Assembly (NCBI GenBank): GCA_973895155.1 | Contig: OZ316895.1 | Location: forward strand, 11,036,001 to 11,100,000 | Direction: 5' to 3' | Length of the DNA stretch: 64,000 bases | Source: Marsupella aquatica | Lineage: Eukaryota; Marchantiophyta | In this document: positions 12,061 through 22,745 of the stretch, in pieces | How positions within the stretch are numbered: position 1 is the first letter of the stretch | Layout of the letters: the number at the start of each line of letters is the position of its first letter | Made by a program: the position numbers and the translations under genes | The notes under the pieces: generated by a model | Told to the model about the DNA's origin: nothing | Database searches by the model: none | The model's input: only the letters and a program-made list of their open reading frames with translations

Positions 12061-13017
12061 GTAACCTCAATAAAACCTCCCCTAGTTTTTTTTGGGAGGA
12101 AAGAGTGTTACCATCCCTCCTTATTCATAGTGTAATGTAATGTAATTGAGTGGTGAGGCCCTTAAAGGGCAATATCTAAGTTTAAGTAGACTATGTCACC
12201 CAATATGATGAATTGAACAAGTGTTACTAGTCTTTAGGGCTTTATGAGACGAAAAGTAAGTGTAAACAGTGTCAACTAATGTGACCTAAACTACTCGGTT
12301 GAATGAGGTAGTGCGTAAGGTTAGCAGCATGTGATGAAGGAAGTGTCATTGACGAACGAGTAAGGGAATATAGCAAGTTCATTTTTCCCATTGAGGTGAA
12401 TGCTCACTAGATATCCTGGGAGCAACACAGATTCTGAGGATCCATTCAGGCAATCTATTAACCAACATCCTAATTAAAAGTCCTTCCCAACTTAGTCGAC
12501 ACTTTTTCACTAGTACTTTCAATGTTACCGCCACTGGTAGCCTGAATGAGACCGGCAATGAAGATGCCAATGGTAGCTTCAGTACATAGCTTCAATGGTA
12601 ACTTCAGTGGACCATCTAATGTGTTACAATAAAACTGTATCAGTCCTTGAATAAACATTTACTTTCAAAGTATCTCCAACATATATGAAAATTGTTGCCT
12701 CCATAATGGATTAGTTCTCTTGTGATGAGAATGGTAGTGTAATTCATGGTTAACTTTTCTTAAAAGACTCTAATTATGGAGGTTCAAGCAGGGCCATTTG
12801 AATTTTAGGTTTCTGCAAGTCATCATTATCAAAGCTGTATTTCTTCTGCACTAAAATAGTTCTGGACTACAAGTTTACCCATGTGATTCTGTTCAAGTAG
12901 AGCCAACAGCCTTAGGCAATTCCTTCCACATTCAAACAATTATGGGTTCGGGCTGCAAAAGACAACCATACTTAAACAAGTTTGGGTTAGAAATGGCCGT
13001 GCAGCCGCAGACCTCTT
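12061..13017. other. Intergenic, no gene recognised
   Basis: No supported gene. Part of it may be more of the decayed family B element, but no protein domain is legible. Confidence 0.5.
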
Positions 13018-13360
13018 TGTTAGATATTGCTCTAGTCTTGTGACTCATGAGCTAACTACAGTTAGGCTAACTTGGGTTAGGATTTAGCTAATGTTAGCGG
13101 TAGTGCTATTGTGTATATAGCCAGGGCTGATGCCAGACCCTGGTGGAACTTAGGCTCATTGTTACGGAGCTAGTTGAGAGATAGGGAGAGCTTGTGCTAT
13201 GGATGCTTGGTATGGCCGGTCGGCCTAGAGTGCAGTAAAACTCTTGTGTGTTCCCGTGGACGTAGCCTCATGTGGAGGTGAACCACATATCTCTCTGTGT
13301 CGACTATTGTGCGTTGGATGGTTCATGGCTTGCTGTTACGAATGTTGTCTATGCTCAACA
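13018..13360 (+). mobile_element. Solo LTR of copia family A with CTCTT target-site duplication
   Basis: A complete LTR of 343 bp, from TGTTAGATATTGC to GCTCAACA, flanked on both sides by CTCTT (13013-13017 and 13361-13365). No internal sequence is present, so it is the product of recombination between the two LTRs of a former full-length insertion. Confidence 0.95.
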
Positions 13361-15408
13361 CTCTTCATGCAAGGGCAAACCTTGTAGGAAAAAAACCTTA
13401 TAAAACCATGCCAAAAACTTCTAATGAACTGTTTTGAACTAGAAGACATTAGTCATATTGTCTTCACTTCATAGTCCGTCCCACACAGCAGTGTTCCGCA
13501 GATTCCCCCAACTATGGAGTTCATGGTTTAAGCACAATCAACTTCGTTTTACACAGTAAAAAGTTTTGGTCATAGAATTAACCAAACCATGGTTTTGGTC
13601 TCCATGCGTCCAATACCCTCAATATTATGGCAAATAAAAATAGCATATCAAAACTCAATATTTATCCCCGTATTTATCATAAATACTAAACCTTGAGAGG
13701 CTCTCAAAGACAAGGAAGTAGTTCTCCTAGTAGGAGACTCTCAAAGACAGTAAATTTTGGTTCTCCTAGTGACCTGGTCTACCCAACTGGTTACTTCAGC
13801 CCGTTTTATTGAAGTTCAGTAAGAAAGGGTAAAGTTTAATTTCTTTGAGGTCATTTTGGTGGTTAAGGTTCTTATCATCCTCTCTTGTAAATGGAACTGC
13901 AAGTAGAGTGAGCACTTTGCTTTTGCTTTTGCTTCACAATGTCTCAAGCAGTTTGCTCAATGGTAAAAAACAAAACCACTTTATTGCACAATGGGGCTGT
14001 AATTTTTCTACACACTGCTTTGGACTGTAGGGCATTGATCTTTTACAAATTGACTTTGTGACTTATGGGAGCACTGTTGTGTAATTTTATTTTTTAGAGA
14101 GCTCTGCTTTTGTTACAATGCACTACAAATTATTTTGCTGTTGCAGAGCTGCCATAAATTCTAATTTGCAGTGGAATCCTGTTTTTTCAGAGTGCACGGT
14201 TGCCAGAGCACTTTGAATAAATTGCCACTATGGAGCTACTAAATTTTTTGATTTGCATCTGCTTATACTATGGTAGGCATGCAATGGGAGTGCTTCCCCA
14301 CAGTAGTGTAACTGAATTACAGGTGAATAGCCGATGAGAACATTTTTAACTTTTACCATCCATTTGTGGTCTGTTTCTCTCATGATCTGACGGAGTCTCC
14401 CTCTCAAAGTCCATGGGAATTGCAGATGTTAGAGTCTCTGTCCATCCCTTTCTCCCTCCTAGTGCTGAGTATGACCTCCCTTGCGAGTTGCCTGCATAGG
14501 TGCATGCTCGGAGTTGATTGTCTATCCTCTGTTGGATGGGTCAATTTTTGGTTCCAAGGCAAAGAAAATAAGACAAGTATAGTCACAAAAATGGGCCCAT
14601 AAATAAGACTAAAAAATGTGAATGGTACCCTAATAAAGACTATAGTGGTGGGTGCCTTCCGAATTCCGGGGTACATGGCAGTGATGGCACCTCTTATTAG
14701 GAACAATTGCTACAGAAATGGACAACACTGGCCGCAAAAGATCCCTGGATTCTTTCGTAAGAAATCGCGGAAGGACAGCACATCAGACCAGATTCCGATA
14801 CTAACTTCTCAATTCTCATGCAGGTTCGGTAGTGGTTCGGCGATTCGGTTGGTTCGTTGGGCGGATGCCCGGGCTGGCCACTGCTCTGCCGCCACGAGCC
14901 CTCTCTCGCGACGGCTCGGCTGTAGCGAAGAGAAGGGAGAAGAGGACACATTGTCCTGGTTTATGGCGCACCGCTCTACCCTCTCCGAAAGCTCTCCTAA
15001 CGGCGGTGATGGTGGAGAGTAATTCTGCTCGCCGCAGCCTCTCTTCTTGACTGTCGAAGTGGGTCTCGAACGTCCGGGATTTGGCTCCAGTCACGATCAC
15101 ACACGTTTTGCAAACGCTCGTCCTACCCCTACTTGTGACCTCAGTCCGTAACGGGCTTGGGATCTTTCTGCGGTGGCTTCCTCTGTCCGATCATCTCCCC
15201 TTCGTGTCCCATTTAACCTTCCATCGATCGAGCTGGAAACTTAGACATTTCCCCCCTCCTCTGCCATTTGCTTGAGCATTCGCTGTATCCGGGACGTGGA
15301 GTAGAGATTGGAATTGAGTATCGTTCCGGTGGGAAGGATTTCTTTGGAACACAGAAGCTCGATAAGTTTCCCTGCTTGATTTAATTTGTGTACGTCGATT
15401 TATCGAAA
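13361..15408. other. Intergenic and upstream region of the CAD-like gene
   Basis: 13361-14800 is AT-rich with no supported gene. 14820-15400 is richer in GC with several overlapping open frames on both strands and probably contains the promoter and 5' leader of the gene starting at 15409. No conserved protein was recognised in it. Confidence 0.5.
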
Positions 15409-17790
15409 ATGGTGGGAACTACTTCGACCGAACTGAAGGTCCTGGCCTGCGGATGGGCAGCCCGCGACAGCTCTGGACATATGAGCCCTTTTTCTTTCAA
15501 GAGAAGGTATGCTTGAATGATTTGTCGTGGGTCTCGGAAGATCTTTCGACTCGCCGGTTTTAAGAACTGTGTGAACATTATGGTAGTTTGGTCGGGTTCT
15601 GTGAATCTCGACCTCGTGTTCTAGCGTGTGAGTTTAGCTGCGTTTCTCCGGATCCATAGAAATGCAGAAGCTTTTGAGTGCATGCGCTGAGCTTTGAGTT
15701 TGGGTCAAATTAGAGACGGTTTTCCTGAAAAGTGTTCAGTGGACCGGTCATCTTCTGGATGGCTCCCATTGACGATGACTTTCGAGAGATAGATCGGACT
15801 TCCTTTAAAGTTCCCCTGATTTTGTTGAGCAGGGAGTCCATCGTGTTGTATCCGGTTAGTGCACTTTAAAGTTGTATACGTTCACATTTGTGCTTCCATG
15901 CGGTTTTCCTTCGGCTAATTCTTGTCCTTCCGCTGCATGCAGAGAGCCCGGCCCGCAGGATGTTGCTTTCGATGTCAAGTACTGTGGAATTTGCCATTCG
16001 GATCTCCATCAAATCAAGAACGAATGGGGCGGCTCGGAGTATCCCATGGTTCCTGGGTAAGATCTCCCTGTTATATCACCAGCTGTCTGGCTGTGTTCAC
16101 ATGATCCCATTTTTTACAGCCATGGCGTGCAGAGTGGGAGTTGTTCTCTCGACTTCGTTGTCCGCAGAGAACACACCATTATATCTGGATTCGAATTGCT
16201 TGAGTCCAGTTGCTGCTGTGGTCTGCAATAGTTTGCATGGGACTTTTCTGTATTAATGATGATTCTTTGCTTACAGGCACGAGATTGTGGGAGTTGTCAC
16301 AAAGGTTGGATCGGAGGTGACTAAATTCAAACCTGGGGACCATGTTGGAGTTGGTTGCTTGGTGGACTCCTGTCTGGAGTGCGAAACGTGCCACAAAGGC
16401 TTGGAAAATTACTGCCCTAAGCTCGTCTGGACCTACGCCTCTATGGGACATGACGGCCATCCTACTTACGGCGGCTACTCGAATGTCATGATCGTCAAAG
16501 AACAGTACGTAATGTAGTGTACAATTTGTCCGCATGAAATGGCTCGCATGGTAGATTGTTTCTTTCACAGTTACCTGTCACCGTTGTTATGGTTCCTATG
16601 TGATGGAGCCTCCCTCAAACTTTGCATTATAGAGTGGCTTGCAAATAGCTTACGATACTCGAATTAAAGCGATTGTCGAATTAGAAGTAGTCATGGTGGA
16701 AAACGAGCGAAATAATGTCTTATTGAAATATAACCTGCCTTCTGTGGCTCATCACACTATTGACATCTGTTTCATAATAATATTTGGATTGAATTGTAGT
16801 TTTGCGCTCAAGATGCCCGAGAATTTGCCGATGGATGCGGCCGCACCACTTTTGTGTGCCGGAATTACTGTCTTCAGTCCCATGAAGCATTACGGTATGG
16901 AACAGGGAGGCAAGAACTTCGGAGTTGTCGGACTGGGTGGGCTCGGCCACATGGCTGCCAAGATTGCCAAGGCTTTTGGCATGAACGTGACAGTCATCAG
17001 TACTTCACCGAAGAAAGAGAAAGAGGCTCGTTCGAATCTTCTTGCTGACAACTTCATCGTCAGTAAAGACGAAGCGCAAATGAAGGTAACGGACAAAACC
17101 GGCTGAAGTTCGTCTACAGTTTTTGTTAGTTTATTACGTCGGGTTTCGTACACCCATGAGGCTTTATACTTTGATGAAGTCGACTGTCCAACTGCTCTCG
17201 GGGGACAGTTCCCATGACTTCTGTATTATGATGACAGAACCGAATGCTTTGGTTCTTGGTTCTGTACTTATGCGAACTGATCTCAGTCTGTTTACTAAGC
17301 TGTCAAATGTCGTGTACATGTGCAGGCAGCAGCCCAAACGCTGGATTTCATTATTGATACAGTATCAGCTCCTCACAACGTAGAAGATTATCTTGGGCTA
17401 CTGAAAGTTGACGGCAAGCTAGTAATTGTTGGAGTGCCGCCGCATAACATGTCAATCGCACCAACTTCTCTGATCCAGGGTAATATTTCGAATCTTGTGT
17501 ACCCGAACTTTGTTATTGCCGAACATGTTGTCAGCATTTGTTGAGGGAAAACCCACATCAATCTAACGAATGGTTTTAATGTTGCAGCACGAAGGACCTT
17601 GGGCGGTAGTCTTATCGGAGGGATTGCAGAGACGCAAGAAATGTTGGACTTCTGTGGAAAACATAATGTGACTTGCGACATCGAGAAAATTCCTATTAGC
17701 TATGTCAACGACGCGATGGTGCGGCTCAAGAACTCTGACGTACACTATCGGTTTGTGATTGACGTTGCGAACACTCTCAAGGCGGAGTAG
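15409..17790 (+). CDS. CAD: Cinnamyl-alcohol-dehydrogenase-like zinc alcohol dehydrogenase
   Basis: This medium-chain dehydrogenase reduces aromatic or related aldehydes with NADPH, as in monolignol-type phenylpropanoid metabolism. Six exons: 15409-15506, 15943-16056, 16277-16504, 16800-17085, 17326-17479 and 17588-17790. All junctions are GT-AG and phases agree, giving 360 aa, the usual CAD length. Catalytic zinc ligands are Cys47 (in [10 protein letters not shown]), His72 (GHE) and Cys166 (LLCAG). Structural zinc ligands are Cys103, 106, 109 and 117. The nucleotide fold has GLGGLG at 191-196, followed by VISTS, whose serine fits NADP(H) preference. Trp122 corresponds to the substrate-pocket tryptophan of CAD enzymes. 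The protein ends in the family's VHYRFVIDV block. Substrate class (true CAD versus mannitol/sinapyl type) cannot be fixed from sequence alone. Confidence 0.93.
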
Positions 17791-19244
17791 GAGAAGGAAG
17801 CTCTTCGTGTAGCAAGAAAGATCTTCTTGTAGCGTCGTTCGAGATGGAAAGTTTGCTGAACAGAAAGGTTGTCTTAACGCAATGGAAAATGTCTTATGAA
17901 ACCTACCATCAGCTGAGATTATCGTATGGGACGAAGCCGACGGTCCGTGCTTGCCAACGGCAGTTCGGTGAATTTTTGGTCAGTGTCTTGTATAAATAAT
18001 TGGAGTCCTGGATTAGACCTAATGGAGATAGATTTACCCTCACATTAAATATGGGTTCGACCAGAAATCTGATATTACTTTAGACTCGGAATCTGTATAT
18101 CCAGATTTTATTGGTTACACGAATAGGAAGCAGACTACTAATTGTGACAGTAGGCGTAATTATTTTGAACTTTCTATGACTAATAATATCATTTGAATGT
18201 TGTGATCTCCACAACTATTTCACCACATCTTGTTGTGCATCTGTCGGAAAAGTTCCTTCACAGTCTTCGCTTATTTTATTGTCATGAAATTTGATGACTA
18301 TATTGAAAGTGAAGAACTGTTTTTTGACGTCTGAGAAATTCATTTGCCATTACGCTGCCATTGAACTTGATCATTGCACACTGTATCTAGAGTCGATCTA
18401 AATCCTTTGTCAAGGAAGATGCTCTGTTTGCCTTGTGCTAGCAATGACATGGGGTCAATACCCTTGACATCACTTCAATCAATGTTAAGGGTATGTGTGA
18501 TAAATACCCTGCATAGTAAGGTGGAAAGATTGGACACTTATGAATTGAATTTCGAGCCAAATTTTGTTTTGGATTTGGATTGGATGATGAATCCTCAAAC
18601 TTTCATGTAGCATGTTGTAAAACACACAAGTACATGAGGAAAAAAGCTACAGTAGGACGAAACTATTTCGAAACTAGCGTTCAAGATCATGTACACTGAA
18701 GCTCAGAGAAACAAAAGTGAGGCACTTTATATCATATAAAGTGAATATCTGCATGGAACATAATCCTATATGATTATGATATCGCAAATTGTTCTCTGAT
18801 ACAGTCAAATTTTCCAATTTTGTCAAACTCTAAAAGATAATGCTACCCTCCAATTACAGCAAATTTTACTAGCCCATTAAAATTTTACTAGCCCATTACT
18901 ATATCATGAAAGAAAAGATATTTTTATCTAAACAAAATTTGTTATGAAAAATAACTGAAAGGCAGACACTTGGGCACAAGCTAACTAGAAGCCATGTTGC
19001 CTAAGGGGGCTCTTATAGTCTTAGTGCCTTTTAGCTGGCTTTTCTCCACAGTTCATTGCTGCTGCCCGGATTTTTTATGCCTCTGCCTTGGGTTTTTGTT
19101 GACTTTGCCTGCCCCTGGCCCCTACTGGCCTTTTGGTTTCCCTCACCCGTCCTTTGCTCATCCTTGCATTCCCTCCACCCCCTATGGACATAATTGTTTG
19201 GTATTGCCTCTACCTTGTACTTGGCTAATTGCGGGTAACATTAA
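17791..19244. other. 3' flank of the CAD-like gene and intergenic
   Basis: The first 250 bp include the probable 3' UTR. The rest is AT-rich with no supported gene. An open frame at 18994-19296 is hydrophobic and proline-rich, has no recognisable domain and runs into the repeat that starts at about 19245. Confidence 0.5.
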
Positions 19245-20728
19245 GTGGTGGACCTTGCCACCCAGCGCCCTCATCAATCCTAGCACTTGCGCCTAAGTGC
19301 CCTTGGTGCCCGAACGCCTCCACGGAATACCTCGAGCAAGCATCCAAGTGCCTCTACACTACCTGCGGCCACTCCCATACGAAGTCGCACTTGCTCACCT
19401 ACACGACCGCTACTCAACGGTCCTCACTGTCTGCACAAGCAACCAAACACCTCGGTAAGTAACCCCTTCGGATCTAGAACTCGCCAAGTCTAGCATCCTA
19501 ACTCAAGCTCAACAGACGTTGGTAAATAGGTCAGTGATAGGTCCTCCCGATGCCATAAGCCGGAACCAGAACCCACGCCCACTGTCCGTCCAAGACAGCT
19601 CCTTCCTTGGGCGCGGCCCGGGTTCCCCCTCGTACCTATCCATCACCAACTGACCGCCCTGACCTCAGGACATGCTCATGGCCCAAATAGCGTAGCTTGT
19701 CCTAAAGTTTGTCTCAACACGCCGGGACCAGAACGGCCCCGACTCGAACACCCACTCCCGGTTCGCCCCACTGATGGTCTAGGGACCGAGCGCCCTTGAG
19801 ACTCAGCCTCCTTACCTACTTGGCCTTGCCCCCCCAACACAAACTCCCTTGGGAGGCTGAACGCGGCTTGGCTGCTGTTCGACAGGATTTGGCAAGCGGG
19901 CGAGCTAACACCCGCAAACCACGAGAACCCATGGCACCCCCAGACCCAGCTGAGCTCAGGAGGGCGTAGCCCTCCTCAAGAGCTTTCCAACGCACCTAAG
20001 AAGTCCTCCAACGGACTCCCCGTTGGGAAGATATCGTCATTTTCGTTTGGCGGTTTCCCTTAGTGTCGCGACCGCCGCGGCTCACGAATTTGGCTCGCCC
20101 TTAGCCCCCAGGGAGACACCACTCCCCTCATATATGCTTCTGGAGACCTGCCACCCCCGGACCAGCTTTGGTCCCTAAACATTTGGCCCCCAACCCGGAT
20201 CCCATCGCGCATAATGGGCGCGCCACCAACTGGCAACGCCCATAACTTTCTTGATAGGCATCCGCAAGCGGAGTGCCTTAGCCCGTTGTGACTGGGCCAA
20301 CCCAGTGCTCATGCCTAGGCCCTCAGGTCTGATCGCCGCTCGGGGCCCCCGACCGGCCCAACCTGGATCAGGCCACAACTTGCGCCCCAAGCGTCCGTTA
20401 CCAACGGCCATAACTCCATTGGCCTTGGGCCCAAGAGGAGTTCACTCCTAAGCCCTCAGAACTCAAAGCCCATCCGATGGTCCGGACGGCCACCCTTGAG
20501 CCCGACCCATTTTCCCTTGACCCAACCAGCCATAGGCTAGTCCAAGTCCTTAGTGCGTGTCCTCGGCTTGGCCCCGTGCCTCGCTAGTGTCACGTCTCAT
20601 TGCCCACAAGTCTCCCCATGCTAAGTCCTCCCCGGATGGCCTATCCGGGCCTGGACCATAAGGGAGCTCGGCATCGGAGTCAGCGACGCCGGAGCTAAGT
20701 GTTAAGGTAGTCGAGTTCCGCGACTCAT
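19245..20728 (+). repeat. 1.48-kb dispersed repeat, copy 1 (inverted relative to 40137-41618)
   Basis: From about GTGGTGGACCTTG to TTCCGCGACT, this GC-rich sequence matches the reverse complement of 40137-41618 along its length. Shared landmarks include CCTCCACGGAATACCT, CACAAGCAACCAA, GGACCGAGCGC-like text, CATATATGCTTCTGGA and GGTAGTCGAGTTCCGCGACT. It has no long open frame. Size and copy behaviour suggest a long LTR or non-autonomous element. No clear TG/CA ends or target duplication were found. Confidence 0.8.
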
Positions 20729-22089
20729 TAGCTTTAGTTACACACTAGCACAGTTTGTGGAGTGACTCACTCAAGTGGGCATAATGTCTTAGAGAGTTCC
20801 AGTGTAGAACTCATTCTACAGAGTGAGGTCTTTGGTGAAAGACCTAAAGAGGAGATACTCCTTAGAGCTCCGCAGAGGAGGCTATGGTGGACCATGTATG
20901 ATTTGATCATTAGTGATTTCCTCGACAAAAGTGGACATAGCCCATCTGGGTGAATCACTTATATGTTGTGTAGTCTCATGGTGAATGTGCATGAGTTGTT
21001 GGCGTGCGCATTGTTGATGTGACTCTACTATCGATCCTGGACGACGGTTTTTCCCAACAATAATCACTTGCATCCCTCCCTCGTTTCCTCCTGATAAATG
21101 GTTAGCAGAACCACAACATGCCATGGGTGACCTTTTTGACTAGGTTTTACTTCAAGAGACTTTTTGTATCAACCCCATCTTCAGTAACATCCTCAATGGC
21201 AGTTCCTTCTCTCAATGTTTTGCTTGCCTCCACAAAACTTCCTTGCCTCACTTGGACATTTGCAAGGCTTGCCCTAGGAAACACAACATGGCTGCAAGTC
21301 CCCTATAACAGCAAAAGAAAGAAAACGCTGCTGAGTAGCAATCTAACAAGCCTGGTAAACCTTCTGTGTAAACTGCACACCAGGGTTTGTTTTAGCTAAA
21401 ATTTCACTATATAATTTACAAGGATGCTCGGTTACACCAGGCACCTGAACCTTACGTCTGAGGGAGACTCTAGGCACTTGACAACACTTGACAGTATGGA
21501 GAAAAGGCACAATTGGTGTGCTGCCTCGTTCACTTGGATTCTGCGTGTACTTTAACTGACTTTTAGAATTTCCGTTAAATTTGCTGGATTATTTGGCTAG
21601 TCTCCCACCTAGCCACAGACCCACTCCCCCGAATCTGACAGTGATCCTTAAATTCAAGGAGATGAGAGTGCCCCGAAGTAATCCGTGAAAATTAGATTAG
21701 TAATATTCTTAATTAGCATCTTCTCTTTGAAACAAGGTGACCCCCACCCTACGAAAAAGAAAAAGGAATTTTTGTTTTAATATAGATTTGGCCAGGCTGG
21801 TCACGAAGAGGCTGGTCACGACGAGGAATTCTAGAATTGTAGGGTGCAGATTTGATCTCCAAGTAAGTGAAGAAAACAAGGAAAGGCCCCAACGTCTTTA
21901 TAAAGCCACCGTGACCCCGTGACAATCATGGGGTTTCGAACGTAGTTTTCCCGCCAAAATCATCAGCCTCCCGTCGTCTTTCTTGTCTACGAGACGTACT
22001 TCTGACTCTCTCGCATGCTCTGCAGTCTAGCCCACACGGGTCAGTCAATGCCCTTCAGCTCGCACATTCGCACAATCTCCACTCCTCAG
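20729..22089. other. Intergenic, no gene recognised
   Basis: A minus-strand open frame at 20882-21124 has no certain identity and could be internal sequence of the element to the left. The remainder, to the promoter region of the SNF2 gene, holds nothing I can support. Confidence 0.5.
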
Positions 22090-22120
22090 CTCCTCTCCTC
22101 TCCTCTCCTCTCCTCTCCTC
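22090..22120. repeat. CTCCT/TCCTC microsatellite upstream of the SNF2 gene
   Basis: About six tandem copies of a five-base pyrimidine unit lie 0.63 kb upstream of the SNF2 start codon, in a pyrimidine-rich stretch that may be the core promoter or 5' leader. Confidence 0.85.
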
Positions 22121-22745
22121 CGCTCTGCTCCGAACGGTCGAGCGGAGTGGGCTCCGGCTGCTCCTCGTCTCTGACCTGACCTCCCTCCTCGGCATTGCTT
22201 CGACACGGGCACGATCAGGCTTCAAAAAAACTGCCATCCCCTGTCTTCTTTCGGTTGCATCGGCCATGCAAGTACTACTGTACTGACTGTGGCTGACCTG
22301 TATTTGAAAGTGTCTGCTCATCATTCTCTCGGCTTGTGTCAGTGGGCAGTTGTGACGAGGGTCTCGATTTGATTATTTTGTAGGAGCATAGAACCGATTG
22401 TGGGCTGGGCAGGATGAGGTCAGTAACATTTACAGGCATTGGAAAGAAAGTCAGCAGCATGAGGGTCTTCGACGCGGACGCGACGAGGATCCGACGCTCA
22501 TGTTGTGGGTAGTGAGTGAGAGAGGACAGGCAAGCACTCCGCAGGGTTTTGGGTTTTGGTTGTTATTAGGTAGTCTTGTCTCGCAGCCAGGTAAGCTAGA
22601 GCTGGAGTTGCGGCCGCATTGCGATTCTTGCACAGAGGGTCGGAACTGATCATGTCGTGCGAGGGATTCGTTTGAAGGTTGTATGATCAGAGGGCAAGGA
22701 TTGCGGGGGTAGTGTTACGAGGTGTGTTGCTGTGGGCAGGAGACC

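Noticed and set aside
14404-15100. Overlapping frames of 80-134 codons on both strands upstream of the CAD-like gene
   Set aside because: No recognisable domain and mutual overlap. More likely promoter and 5' leader than a gene.
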